The notes under the pieces were generated by a model. It had not been told where the DNA came from. It did not search any database and saw only the letters and a program-made list of their open reading frames with translations. The position numbers and the translations under genes are program-made. Source: Arcanobacterium sp. S3PF19 (lineage in GTDB: Bacteria > Actinomycetota > Actinomycetes > Actinomycetales > Actinomycetaceae). Taken from it: a DNA stretch of 64,000 bases. Each line of letters starts with the position of its first letter. Position 1 is the stretch's first letter. Below, one piece after another: positions 24,147-32,085 of this stretch. The stretch spans positions 124,001 to 188,000 of the forward strand of contig NZ_JRMX01000014.1 of the NCBI RefSeq assembly GCF_000758825.1, written 5' to 3'.

Positions 24147-26441
24147 GTGGATTTGTTTATGCGCGGACAGGGAAAACCGGCCGCCGTACAGGCAGCTGTT
24201 TTGCTGTGTACGGTCCTTTTGCTGGCCGGAGTGTGTTTCACGGCCTGGCTGCGCTCCGCCGCATACTACAGAGCGTGCCCGGATTCCGTTTCCGGCTCCC
24301 GCGGCGCCGCTTCCGTATCAGGCAAATACGGCTCCTGCGGTTTCCCCGCGGGAACGCACAAAAATCCGAAGATTTTTCTGATTGGTTTTTCCGGCCTGGA
24401 CTGGTCTGCGGTAAACCGGCAGCGCACTCCGAACATATGGAAATATCTCGGGACGGGTGCCGGCGCGAACCTGGTGGTAAAAACGGAAGGCGAAACCACG
24501 TGCCCCGACGGCGGATGGCTGAGTCTAAACACGGGCGCACGCACGCTCGGCGCCGGGGGTACGGGCGGTGTATGTGCCCCGCTGCCAAACGACGGCAGGA
24601 TTTCAGGGTGGAAAACACTGGCGGATGTCAACTCCCGCACCGGCTATGACCCCAAATTCGGCAGACTGAACGATATTTTTGCACGGAAAAACATGCGGGT
24701 GGCGGCAATAGGCGGCGGTGCGCGGCTGGCGGCGGCGGATTCCCGGGGTAATTTTTCCGGCACATTTATCCCCACGGACACTCCTTCCGCCGGCGGAACG
24801 GTAAGCGAAGCGGGACTGAAAACCGCGCTGCGGCAGCTGAAAAACGAACAGGCGGTAATTGTTGATTTGGGTGCGCTGCGCGCACGGGAAGCGAAACTGG
24901 GCACGTACTCCCCTTCCGGTTCCCCGCTCCGTTCGGCTTTTATCCCCCCGGACACGGCAGATTCTTCGCTGTTGGCACAGGTACGGGAGCTTGATAGAAG
25001 AATAGGCCGGACCCTGGCCGAAATTCCGCGCGGATCGGCGGTGCTGATGTTTTCGGTGGCCGAAGCGGATACAAAGAGTGCCCGCCCGCAGTTTTTCGCG
25101 ATGCGCACGGCAGAGGGAAAACAGGGCACGGCGCACACGAATTCCACCCGGCAGACGGGCGTCGTGCAGCTGACGGATATTCTTCCCACAGTTTCCGAGC
25201 TGCTTGGCGGGGAAAAACTTTCCGGGGTGAACGGCGCCCCGGTCCGGGTTCATCCCCGCTACGCACCGCCTGCCCGGCAGACGGAAATCCTGCGCGGCGA
25301 TCTGCGCCGGGCACTTGCCGTGCGCAGCTGTGTGGGGATCTTCTATATTTCTTTTGCCGTTCTTTCCATCCTCGGATCCGCATTTGCCGGTCTGTGCCTG
25401 TATCGCGGGCGGTCACGGCGTGCGCTCGCGATATTTTTGCCCGGGGTGGCCGCATTGCCGGCGGCCTCGTTTTTGGTTAATCTTTTTCCCTGGTGGAATT
25501 GCACCGCGCCCGTGGAAATGTTTTTCTTTTCGGTGTTTTTCCTTTCGCTTCTCCTCGGTATTCTGAGCTTCGCGGCGCGTTCCCCCCTGCCGGTGGCGTG
25601 TCTTGGTTTTGCCGTGCCCGGAATAGACGCGCTGTTCGGCTCCGGCCTGCATTTTTCCTCCGTTTTGGGAGACCAGCCGCAGTCGGGGGGAAGATTTTAC
25701 GGACTGAGCAACGTGCCTTTTGCGGTTTTCGGCGTTTCGGCGGTTATGCTCGCCGGTTACGGACTGTATCTTCTGCGTAAAAATAATGCTTCGGTTTTTA
25801 CGCGGGGTCTGTTTTGCGCCACATTTTTGGCACTGTGTCTGTTTGTGGACGGTTCGCCGCAGGTTGGAGCGGATTTTGGCGGTCCGCCCACACTCACGGT
25901 CGCATTTTTGCTTCTGTTTTTCATTCATTGGGGAAAGAAACTGAACCTGTTTTCGGTTTTGTCTTTCGCGGCGTGCGCATTGGCGGTAATGTTTCTGACA
26001 TCGTTTCCGGACTGGCTCCGCCCGGTGCAGATGCAGTCCCATCTGGGAAAGTTTTTCGGATCCGTCCTGGCCGGCAACGCTCTGCCCGTTATCCTGCGCA
26101 AAGCGCGGTTTGTGTTTGAAATGCCCTTAATTGCCTGGATCGCTTTGGCCGCGGGTCTGTGCGTGATTGCTTTCGCGTGGTGGAAAAACAGAGAGCGTCT
26201 GCACCGGATTTTATCCGAAGACACCGGGCAGATTGCTGCGGGCACTCTTCCCCGGGAAACCGTCCAGGCCGGTTTGGCTGTGTTCGCCCTTCTCTTTTCG
26301 GCGGCGGCAATCAACGATTCAGGGATAACGATCGTGTTTTTCGGGCTGATTTACGCAATTCCGCTGTGGGGAATGCCGCTTTTGCGCGGAATTTCGCCAC
26401 GGCACGCGCCCGGCGGAAAAACGGTAACGGAGAAGAAATAA
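24147..26441 (+). CDS. Exported multi-pass membrane protein with AlkP-like ectodomain (paralogue B)
   Basis: A 764-residue paralogue of the 18326-20641 protein. An N-terminal membrane segment (VLLCTVLLLAGVCFTAWL) precedes an ectodomain with features recalling alkaline-phosphatase-superfamily proteins: FLIGFSGLDWSAVN, TCPDGGWLSLNTGAR near residue 118 and QLTDILPTVSELLG near residue 350. About ten membrane segments follow, with the paralogue motifs FPWWN, VGADFGGPP, SHLGKFF and INDSG. A TATAAT hexamer at 24073-24078 could drive it. The GTG at 24147 is used as start; ATG 24159 is an alternative. It ends exactly where the convergent glycosyltransferase stop begins. The function is unknown; a role in envelope lipid or glycan handling is suggested by its neighbours. 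Confidence 0.77.
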   Translation: MDLFMRGQGKPAAVQAAVLLCTVLLLAGVCFTAWLRSAAYYRACPDSVSGSRGAASVSGKYGSCGFPAGTHKNPKIFLIGFSGLDWSAVNRQRTPNIWKYLGTGAGANLVVKTEGETTCPDGGWLSLNTGARTLGAGGTGGVCAPLPNDGRISGWKTLADVNSRTGYDPKFGRLNDIFARKNMRVAAIGGGARLAAADSRGNFSGTFIPTDTPSAGGTVSEAGLKTALRQLKNEQAVIVDLGALRAREAKLGTYSPSGSPLRSAFIPPDTADSSLLAQVRELDRRIGRTLAEIPRGSAVLMFSVAEADTKSARPQFFAMRTAEGKQGTAHTNSTRQTGVVQLTDILPTVSELLGGEKLSGVNGAPVRVHPRYAPPARQTEILRGDLRRALAVRSCVGIFYISFAVLSILGSAFAGLCLYRGRSRRALAIFLPGVAALPAASFLVNLFPWWNCTAPVEMFFFSVFFLSLLLGILSFAARSPLPVACLGFAVPGIDALFGSGLHFSSVLGDQPQSGGRFYGLSNVPFAVFGVSAVMLAGYGLYLLRKNNASVFTRGLFCATFLALCLFVDGSPQVGADFGGPPTLTVAFLLLFFIHWGKKLNLFSVLSFAACALAVMFLTSFPDWLRPVQMQSHLGKFFGSVLAGNALPVILRKARFVFEMPLIAWIALAAGLCVIAFAWWKNRERLHRILSEDTGQIAAGTLPRETVQAGLAVFALLFSAAAINDSGITIVFFGLIYAIPLWGMPLLRGISPRHAPGGKTVTEKK

Positions 26442-27218
26442 TCAGGATCCGTAGGCATTAAACGGCATCCCCGGTTCGGGCGGTGTTCCGTTCCTTTTTC
26501 CGCGCGGAACGGATACGCGGTGCAGGCGGCGGGAATAGGCCGCAAGCCAGACGTCCTTATACTGGTTCGCCCGATGAAGCTGTCCCTTAAAATCGTTTGC
26601 CGTTGCACGGTGATGAAGGTCGCACGGAATTTCCTGCACCGTATATCCCGCAACGAGCAGATCAATCGTCATTCCCACTTCCACACCCCATCCGGGGGCA
26701 AGCGGCTGCACGGCATCAAAAGCCTCGCGGGTGATACAGCGCTGGCCTGAAAGCGGCTGGCGTGCCACCCATCCCGTGGCGCGTTTAATCGCTTTCCGTC
26801 CCAAACCGGTAACGAATCCGTGCCCGCCGGCTCCCTGCTGCGGGGGAAGAAAAGCGATCGTGCAGTCCACTTTTCCGCTGAGCACGGGTTCAACAAGCGG
26901 CATACAGGAAAGGGCGGAATCACCCAAATCGGCATCCAAAAAGAGCATCAGACGCGGATTTGATTCATCCGTTTCGCGCATTTGGGCCACGCGGGCGCCG
27001 GTTTCCATCGCCGAAGCCTTTCCGCGGTTTACGGAATGGCGTACGGTCGCCGCACCTGCCGCGCGGGCAATTTTCTGCGTGTCGTCCTCGGATCCGTCAT
27101 CTACCACGATCACCAGATCCACGTGCGGAATAGAGCGGGCGGCACGAATCGTTGCCCCGATCCGCCGCGCCTCGTCCTTGGCGGGAATAATGACCGCAAC
27201 ACGCTGCTTCTCCTGCAC
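26442..27218 (-). CDS. Family 2 glycosyltransferase
   Basis: A 258-residue GT-A fold enzyme. It opens VAVIIPAKDEARRIGATI, has the nucleotide-binding VVDDGSEDDT and HSVNRGKASAMETG, the metal-binding LDADLGD near residue 98, and a W-GVEVGM segment near residue 190. No membrane segments are present, so it acts at the cytoplasmic face. The overall look is that of dolichol-phosphate-mannose-synthase-like or glucosyl-phosphoglycerate-synthase-like GT2 enzymes. Donor and acceptor cannot be read from the sequence. It is followed after 49 bp by nothing in its own direction except the upstream DUF5926 gene, which probably precedes it in one transcript. Confidence 0.85.
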   Translation of the reverse strand: MQEKQRVAVIIPAKDEARRIGATIRAARSIPHVDLVIVVDDGSEDDTQKIARAAGAATVRHSVNRGKASAMETGARVAQMRETDESNPRLMLFLDADLGDSALSCMPLVEPVLSGKVDCTIAFLPPQQGAGGHGFVTGLGRKAIKRATGWVARQPLSGQRCITREAFDAVQPLAPGWGVEVGMTIDLLVAGYTVQEIPCDLHHRATANDFKGQLHRANQYKDVWLAAYSRRLHRVSVPRGKRNGTPPEPGMPFNAYGS

Positions 27219-27267
27219 GGCAATCCACTTCCTTAAGATCGGCTTTTAATTCTCCGCTACCGACACT

Positions 27268-28119
27268 CTACCGCAAAGTTACCTGCCGGGAAATGATTCC
27301 CGCTTTTGCCCGGCGTTCTTCCGGCGTGAGCGGAGCCGTCGAGGCAATTTCCTGCGCGAAAAGTTGGGCGAAGTCTTTCATTGCGTCGGCGAGCTCCTCG
27401 GCTTCCGTGCCCGGCGCGAGTTCAAATACGGGAATCAGAAGTCCCTGCGCGCGAAATGCGCCCACAAACCGGGCATCGTCGAAAGTCAGTGCGCGTCGAT
27501 GCTGCAGCCGGGAAAGCGCGTTAAGTACGCACTCCCGGTCTTCGGGCCGAACCCAGCGCACAAACTCACGCTGCATCCGCGTCCAAAAAGCCCCCTCAAC
27601 CCCGGGCACCTGCCGGGTCGGCATGATCTGTTCTTTCGTCTCCGCGAGCGCCGCGGCCACATCGGGATTTTCCGCTTCTTCGGCGGAAATCCAGAAAGAG
27701 AAATCATCGTGCAGCGAGAAACGGGATGCGGCGGACAAATCGAGCACGTCCTGCAGACGCAGCTCGGATTCGGGCTGCCCGGTTTGGGTAAATGTTTCCC
27801 CGTTTTTCAGCTTCAGCCCGGCACACAGACGGTCTGCCACATCCAAAGACAGATCTCCGGAATTCATCACCGTCTGCAGAGCTACCAGCAGCACACCGTC
27901 TTTTCTTCTCAATGCCCCTGCCATTTGCGGAAGCATCGTCACCAGCAAAACATCTTCGCTTCCGTATGCGGGAGCGGTACGCACGGCCAACGTGGCTGCG
28001 GGAAGAATCTCCCGCATTGCCACCAGTTCAGGCTCAAACGGAATTCCCGCGAACGGACGTTCCGCAAATCTGATCCGTTTTGTCTTCGCGCTTTTTTCTT
28101 TGCGGTTCTTTTTTCCCAT
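27268..28119 (-). CDS. DUF5926-family protein
   Basis: A 283-residue actinobacterial protein of unknown function. It has a Lys/Arg-rich start (MGKKNRKEKSAKTKRIRF), then RPFAGIPFEPELVAMREILPA, a central LQDVLDLSAASRFSLHDDFSFW and an ending ERRAKAGIISRQVTLR, all landmarks I associate with DUF5926. Older annotation sometimes labels these as SecA-like because of the basic end, but no translocase domain is present. It precedes the glycosyltransferase in the same direction, an order often seen in actinobacteria. Confidence 0.75.
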   Translation of the reverse strand: MGKKNRKEKSAKTKRIRFAERPFAGIPFEPELVAMREILPAATLAVRTAPAYGSEDVLLVTMLPQMAGALRRKDGVLLVALQTVMNSGDLSLDVADRLCAGLKLKNGETFTQTGQPESELRLQDVLDLSAASRFSLHDDFSFWISAEEAENPDVAAALAETKEQIMPTRQVPGVEGAFWTRMQREFVRWVRPEDRECVLNALSRLQHRRALTFDDARFVGAFRAQGLLIPVFELAPGTEAEELADAMKDFAQLFAQEIASTAPLTPEERRAKAGIISRQVTLR

Positions 28120-28187
28120 GGATTCTCCCTGTGTCCGGCCGATTCAGGCCGCGTTCTGCATACGGGCGGCGATACCCCCGTGCCGTT

Positions 28188-28826
28188 TCAGTCAACTACG
28201 CCGTAGAGACGGTCTCCCGCATCTCCCAGCCCGGGAACGATGTATCCTTTGTCGTTCAGCTTTTCGTCCACCGCAGCCACAATAATTTTTACGTCCCCGC
28301 GGGTGCCGATGTGTTCTTCCAGTGTTTTCAGACCTTCGGGCGCGGCAAGAATACAGATCGCCGTAACGTCTTTTGCTCCGCGTTCAAACAGATAGTCGAT
28401 TGAGGAAATCAATGTATGCCCTGTGGCCAGCATCGGATCGAGAACGAAACACTGCCTGTCGGTAAGATCGTCAGGCAGCCGGTTCGCATAGGTAACGGCT
28501 TCCAGCGTTTCCTCGTTGCGTTTCAGACCCAAAAAGCCGACTTCGGCGGTGGGCATAAGGCGCGTCATTCCTTCCAGCATTCCCAGTCCCGCACGGAGAA
28601 TCGGAACCACGATCGGGCGCGGGGAAGCGATTTTGGCTCCGGTGGTGGGGCATACCGGGGTGTTTATTGCGTGGGGTTTGAGCGCTATTCCGCGCGTGGA
28701 TTCGTATGCCAGAAGCATAATGAGTTCTTCGACCAATTGGCGGAAGACCGGGGAAGGGGTGTTTTCGTCACGTAAAACCGTGAGTTTATGGGTTACCAGG
28801 GGGTGATCAATTACGGTCAGTCTCAT
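28188..28826 (-). CDS. upp: Uracil phosphoribosyltransferase
   Basis: A 212-residue salvage enzyme making UMP from uracil and PRPP. The start is [11 protein letters not shown] at 28826; the open frame continues upstream but without homology. The PRPP-binding loop is [16 protein letters not shown] (about residues 125-140), and the uracil-site end is [23 protein letters not shown] hexamer ends 7 bases before the ATG with no ribosome site, suggesting a leaderless message. It is divergent from the tRNA adenosine deaminase. Confidence 0.96.
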   Translation of the reverse strand: MRLTVIDHPLVTHKLTVLRDENTPSPVFRQLVEELIMLLAYESTRGIALKPHAINTPVCPTTGAKIASPRPIVVPILRAGLGMLEGMTRLMPTAEVGFLGLKRNEETLEAVTYANRLPDDLTDRQCFVLDPMLATGHTLISSIDYLFERGAKDVTAICILAAPEGLKTLEEHIGTRGDVKIIVAAVDEKLNDKGYIVPGLGDAGDRLYGVVD

Positions 28827-28911
28827 GGTTTCAATTTTACACATTCGCCGCCGAAAATGGGAATGCGCAGGCAGCGGGAGAGATACGGAATATGGGATAT
28901 ACAATGGTTGC

Positions 28912-29424
28912 GTGTGGGAAAAAGAAGAACTGCTTATGCGCCGGGCACTGGTTCTGGCTGAAAAGGCCGTGCCCGGCAGAGACGTGCCTGTGGGTGCGCT
29001 GGTTGCCGACGCTTCGGGAAGGATTGTCGGCGAGGGGTTCAACACCCGTGAACGCGACGCCGATCCCGCAGGTCACGCCGAAATAAATGCGCTGCGCGCG
29101 GCGGCGCGGACCCTCGGCGGCAAAAATCTGAGCGGATGCACCCTGGTGGTGACGCTCGAACCGTGCACAATGTGTGCGGGCGCAATTCTCGGCGCGCATA
29201 TTTCACGTGTTGTTTTCGGCGCATGGGACGAAAAAGCCGGGGCCGCCGGATCCGTACGCGACGTTCTCCGTGACGCACGGCTTGCCCAGCCGGCGGAAGT
29301 GATCGGCGGAATACTGGAACGGGAAACGGGAGACGCCCTGCGCGGATGGTTCGCCCGCCACAGGCAGAAAACCTGTGAAATCCCTTGCAGAGAAGAGGGC
29401 GACTTGGCAGTCGGAGACAAATGA
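28912..29424 (+). CDS. tadA: tRNA-specific adenosine deaminase
   Basis: A 170-residue zinc deaminase converting A34 to inosine in tRNA-Arg(ACG). The zinc and catalytic motif is HAEIN near residue 58; PCTMCAGAI near residue 85 supplies the two Cys ligands. The family segment [12 protein letters not shown] precedes them. The start is taken as GTG 28912 ([13 protein letters not shown]), because TACAAT at 28900-28905 lies 6 bases upstream and the longer frame adds 29 unrelated residues. The C-terminal 25 residues are extra. It lies 19 bp before tRNA-Ser(CGA). Confidence 0.92.
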   Translation: MWEKEELLMRRALVLAEKAVPGRDVPVGALVADASGRIVGEGFNTRERDADPAGHAEINALRAAARTLGGKNLSGCTLVVTLEPCTMCAGAILGAHISRVVFGAWDEKAGAAGSVRDVLRDARLAQPAEVIGGILERETGDALRGWFARHRQKTCEIPCREEGDLAVGDK

Positions 29425-29443
29425 AGATAATATAACAATTCGA

Positions 29444-29529
29444 GGTGACGTGTCCGAGCGGCCGAAGGTGCAGCACTCGAAATGCTGTGTAGTTAATAGC
29501 TACCGTGGGTTCAAATCCCACCGTCACCG
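29444..29529 (+). tRNA. tRNA-Ser (anticodon CGA)
   Basis: A class II tRNA. Acceptor GGTGACG (29444-29450) pairs with CGTCACC (29522-29528). The anticodon stem CAGCA/TGCTG encloses CTCGAAA, giving CGA. A long variable arm (GTAGTTAATAGCTAC) and a T arm GTGGGTTCAAATCCCAC follow. CCA is not encoded. Confidence 0.96.
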
Positions 29530-29535
29530 CCGCAG

Positions 29536-29566
29536 TCCCCGGCAAATCGCTGATTTGGCGGGGATT
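29536..29566 (+). terminator. Intrinsic terminator after tRNA-Ser(CGA)
   Basis: The 13-base arms 29536-29548 (TCCCCGGCAAATC) and 29552-29564 pair with one mismatch across a 3-base loop and are followed by TTT. Confidence 0.8.
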
Positions 29567-29843
29567 TCGCTTATATAGCAACGTTTTAAGCAATGCGCTA
29601 CCTTATCAGCATTAGTCAATATATACTCTAAATGTCGGGAATTTCCGACATTATCCCAACATTTTGAAACCCACACAGAAAAGAAAACCCGCCTGCCGCG
29701 AAAAATAAAACTTCCCGGAGGGATAACGCAATTTTAAGCCGTTTTACCTGCGGTTACGATTTAATTGCCCAATGTGCCCCGGCCGGACGGCGAGGGAGGC
29801 GCGCCGGGACGAAGCGTATTTTTTTGCGATACCGTGCGCCGCC
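29567..29843. other. Intergenic region with two repeat structures, no gene seen
   Basis: It contains an 8-bp inverted repeat AATGTCGG-GAATTT-CCGACATT at 29631-29652, which has operator-like symmetry, and copy B of the 24-bp dispersed repeat at 29732-29755. No reading frame with a plausible start and ribosome site was found. Confidence 0.6.
29732..29755 (+). repeat. 24-bp dispersed repeat, copy B, downstream of tRNA-Ser(CGA)
   Basis: The + strand begins TTTTAAGCCGTTTTACCTGC and ends GGTT, identical to the reverse complement of 18038-18061. Similarity continues beyond the core after an 8-base offset (TTGCC..ATGT.CCC in both). It lies 202 bp downstream of the tRNA. Confidence 0.85.
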
Positions 29844-30512
29844 TTATTTTTCAAAATACGGTCCGCAGGCGGAAAGCTGCGCATAAAACTGTGTGTCCCA
29901 CTGACTCCACGGCTCTCTCGCCAGTCTGTCGTTCGTGAAACGCACGTCGTCCGTCACTTCCGTGATGCAGAAATCCGGGATCCGCAAATCCGTCACGGGG
30001 CCCATCCGCTCGCATTCGGCTACCGCCAAACCCTGATTTTGCCCCGCAAACACATCAAATTCCCATCCGTCTTCCCCGATCCACAGCGAATAACGCTGTT
30101 TGACGATCAAATGCGCCGAATGCTGAATAATCTGCACGGCAACGTCAAAATCCAAAGGTGTTTCCAGTTCGTAGCGTTCTCCGCTCACAGACGGCGATTT
30201 CACCGTAATTGTCGCCTGCGCTCCGTTTTCCTCCCCGTCCTGTCCGTCTGTGTGCGGAGTTTCCTGCGCCCGGTCAAGAAGAAGGGCGAGCACGCGGCGT
30301 TCATAACCTCCCATATGGTCCACACGTTCGTCATACCGCGGCAGAGACGTACACGGCCCCGGAAAAGCAATCCGCACCCGAATTGCATACCCCGCCTGCG
30401 CAAACACATATGCCTGCACAATCGTCTGCGCCGCGCCGTGTTTCAGCGCTTCGTCGGGCACCTTCCGCACGAAGAATTTTCGTTCAAATTCAAAGGGAAG
30501 TTCTTCACTCAT
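29844..30512 (-). CDS. CYTH-domain (triphosphate tunnel) protein
   Basis: A 222-residue CYTH protein. The signature ExExK is seen at the N-terminus as EFERKF (residues about 8-13). RVRIAFPG, TITVKSP and RYELETPL give the alternating charged strands of the tunnel, and EFDVFAGQNQGLAVAECE is the metal-binding strand pair. Members hydrolyse inorganic triphosphate or thiamine triphosphate, or act as class IV adenylate cyclases; the substrate here is uncertain. An insertion of about 20 residues (AQETPHTDGQDGEENGAQ) sits in one loop. It is divergent from the DsbA-like gene. Confidence 0.85.
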   Translation of the reverse strand: MSEELPFEFERKFFVRKVPDEALKHGAAQTIVQAYVFAQAGYAIRVRIAFPGPCTSLPRYDERVDHMGGYERRVLALLLDRAQETPHTDGQDGEENGAQATITVKSPSVSGERYELETPLDFDVAVQIIQHSAHLIVKQRYSLWIGEDGWEFDVFAGQNQGLAVAECERMGPVTDLRIPDFCITEVTDDVRFTNDRLAREPWSQWDTQFYAQLSACGPYFEK

Positions 30513-30518
30513 ACTTTA

Positions 30519-30548
30519 AGAATATAAATAATGTTCTACAATGTTCAA
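30519..30548 (-). promoter_or_regulatory. Promoter of the CYTH gene, probably leaderless
   Basis: On the minus strand, TTGAAC (30548-30543) and TATTCT (30524-30519) are separated by 18 bp. Only 6 bases separate the -10 from the ATG at 30512, and no ribosome site is present. On the opposite strand TACAAT at 30537-30542 could serve the divergent DsbA-like gene. Confidence 0.5.
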
Positions 30549-30585
30549 AGACAGGCACAGACAACCGGAAAGTTGGAAACAGTAA

Positions 30586-31383
30586 ATGGGTACGCAGGCG
30601 CCGTCCGCGGGAAAACAGAATCAGAGAAAAAAAATCATTATTGCCGCAGTTGCATTTTTTACTCTGCTGATAATAGTTGTCGCAACGCTGTTTCTGGCGC
30701 GCAGTCAGCGCCCGGGGCAGACCGGGGAGCAGGCGCAGACGTCTTCCGCGTCCGCAGGGCAGACAGACGCCGCGCGCCCGGACGGGGAAAAACAGGCTGC
30801 GCCGCCCGTTTCGCAGGATCAGAAACGCGTTATTGATTCCCTGGCGCGCAAAGATCCGCACGATCCGCACACCAAAGGCAAAATAGACGCAAAAATCGTG
30901 GTTAAGGTGTATGCCGATTTCCGCTGTATTCACTGCGCGGTGTATACCCTCAACACGGAGCCGCAGCTTAAAGCACGGATCGACAACGGAGACATCCGCT
31001 ACGAATTTGAAAACTTCCCGGTGCTCGGGCAGGAGTCCGTGCTCGCCGCGCAGGGCGCGGAAGCCGCGGCTTTGCAGAATAAATTCTGGGAATACCACGA
31101 TGCGCTGTTTAACGGGCTGCAGACAAAATCAATTACCTACACGCCGGAGGGGCTGACGCAGCTTGCGGAAAAAGTCGGTATCCCCGATACGGCAAAATTC
31201 CGGGCGGATCTGACCTCCCCCGCAGTCACGGAGGCAGTGCGCAAATCCGCGCAGACGGCACAGAAAATCGGCCTGCAGGGTACGCCCGGATTTATTATCG
31301 GATATTACGGCATTAATGCGGGAATCGAAATTTCGGAGATGAACCGGATTATTGACGCCCAGATAGCGGCAAAGGCTAAGTAG
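30586..31383 (+). CDS. Membrane-anchored DsbA-like thioredoxin-fold protein
   Basis: A 265-residue protein with one N-terminal membrane anchor (IIIAAVAFFTLLIIVVATLFL), a disordered linker rich in Gln/Ala/Thr, and a periplasm-side thioredoxin domain. The redox motif is CIHC in VYADFRCIHCAVY near residue 120. The cis-Pro loop is GTPGF near residue 230. It belongs to the DsbA/MdbA group of actinobacterial oxidoreductases that form disulfides in exported proteins such as pilins; whether it is the main oxidase cannot be told. Ribosome site GGAAAGTTGGAAA precedes ATG 30586. Confidence 0.88.
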   Translation: MGTQAPSAGKQNQRKKIIIAAVAFFTLLIIVVATLFLARSQRPGQTGEQAQTSSASAGQTDAARPDGEKQAAPPVSQDQKRVIDSLARKDPHDPHTKGKIDAKIVVKVYADFRCIHCAVYTLNTEPQLKARIDNGDIRYEFENFPVLGQESVLAAQGAEAAALQNKFWEYHDALFNGLQTKSITYTPEGLTQLAEKVGIPDTAKFRADLTSPAVTEAVRKSAQTAQKIGLQGTPGFIIGYYGINAGIEISEMNRIIDAQIAAKAK

Positions 31384-31468
31384 TTTCCCGGCCGGTTTTC
31401 AGGCATATGAAGATCGCGACAGATACTCCCGGCCACTTCCGCCGGGCGGCACAGGATAAGGAAAAAAC

Positions 31469-32080
31469 ATGAGATGCGCAAAATTTCTTTCCTTTGTGGG
31501 GCATATATTTTCCCCCTACACACTGAACGAAGGGGAAAAGCTGCCGCCGAAGGCAATTATTGTCGGCGCTCCCCACACTTCATACTGGGACGCGGTTCTG
31601 ATGGCCATCGGGCTGTGGAAAGTCGGGCGGCACTTTAATTTCTTTGTGAAAGATTCCGCCGTAAACTCACCTTTCGGCCCGATTATCAAAGCAGTCGGCG
31701 GGCTTGCCGTAGACCGTTCCCGCTCTCACGGTCTCGTAGATTACGCCGTGGCCCGGGCACGTGAAAATTCCGATTTCCTGCTCGTGATCACACCGAAAGG
31801 CACGCGCGGGAAGCGCGAATTCTGGAAATCCGGCTTTTACCATATTGCGATGCAGGCCGACCTGCCCGTAGTTCTCGGATATATCACGCGCACGCCGAGG
31901 AAAACCTACGGATGGGGAAAAACCATCCGCCTGAGCGGAGATATGCGGGCGGACATGGAAAAAATCCGCGCTTTTTATGCCGACAAAACGGGAATCCGCC
32001 CCGAACTGCGTTCCGAACCGCGTCTGCGCGGCGAAGACGGCACTGCGGACGCGCCTAATTCCCCCGCACGGAAGGACTGA
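31469..32080 (+). CDS. PlsC-like 1-acylglycerol-3-phosphate acyltransferase
   Basis: A 203-residue acyltransferase-fold protein. The catalytic H-x4-D motif is APHTSYWD near residue 35. The glycerol-phosphate-binding region is TPKGTRGKREFWKSGFYHIA (about residues 110-129), and VVLGYITR follows. It is shorter than full-length PlsC and lacks an obvious membrane segment. This form is found in actinobacteria and may act on lyso-phospholipids or other alcohols. It lies 85 bp after the DsbA-like gene and 5 bp before the aminopeptidase gene. Confidence 0.83.
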   Translation: MRCAKFLSFVGHIFSPYTLNEGEKLPPKAIIVGAPHTSYWDAVLMAIGLWKVGRHFNFFVKDSAVNSPFGPIIKAVGGLAVDRSRSHGLVDYAVARARENSDFLLVITPKGTRGKREFWKSGFYHIAMQADLPVVLGYITRTPRKTYGWGKTIRLSGDMRADMEKIRAFYADKTGIRPELRSEPRLRGEDGTADAPNSPARKD

Positions 32081-32085
32081 CTGCA

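Noticed and set aside
29772-30527. 251-codon plus-strand frame opposite the CYTH gene
   Set aside because: The minus strand has the ExExK signature and a good promoter; the antisense frame has no domain.
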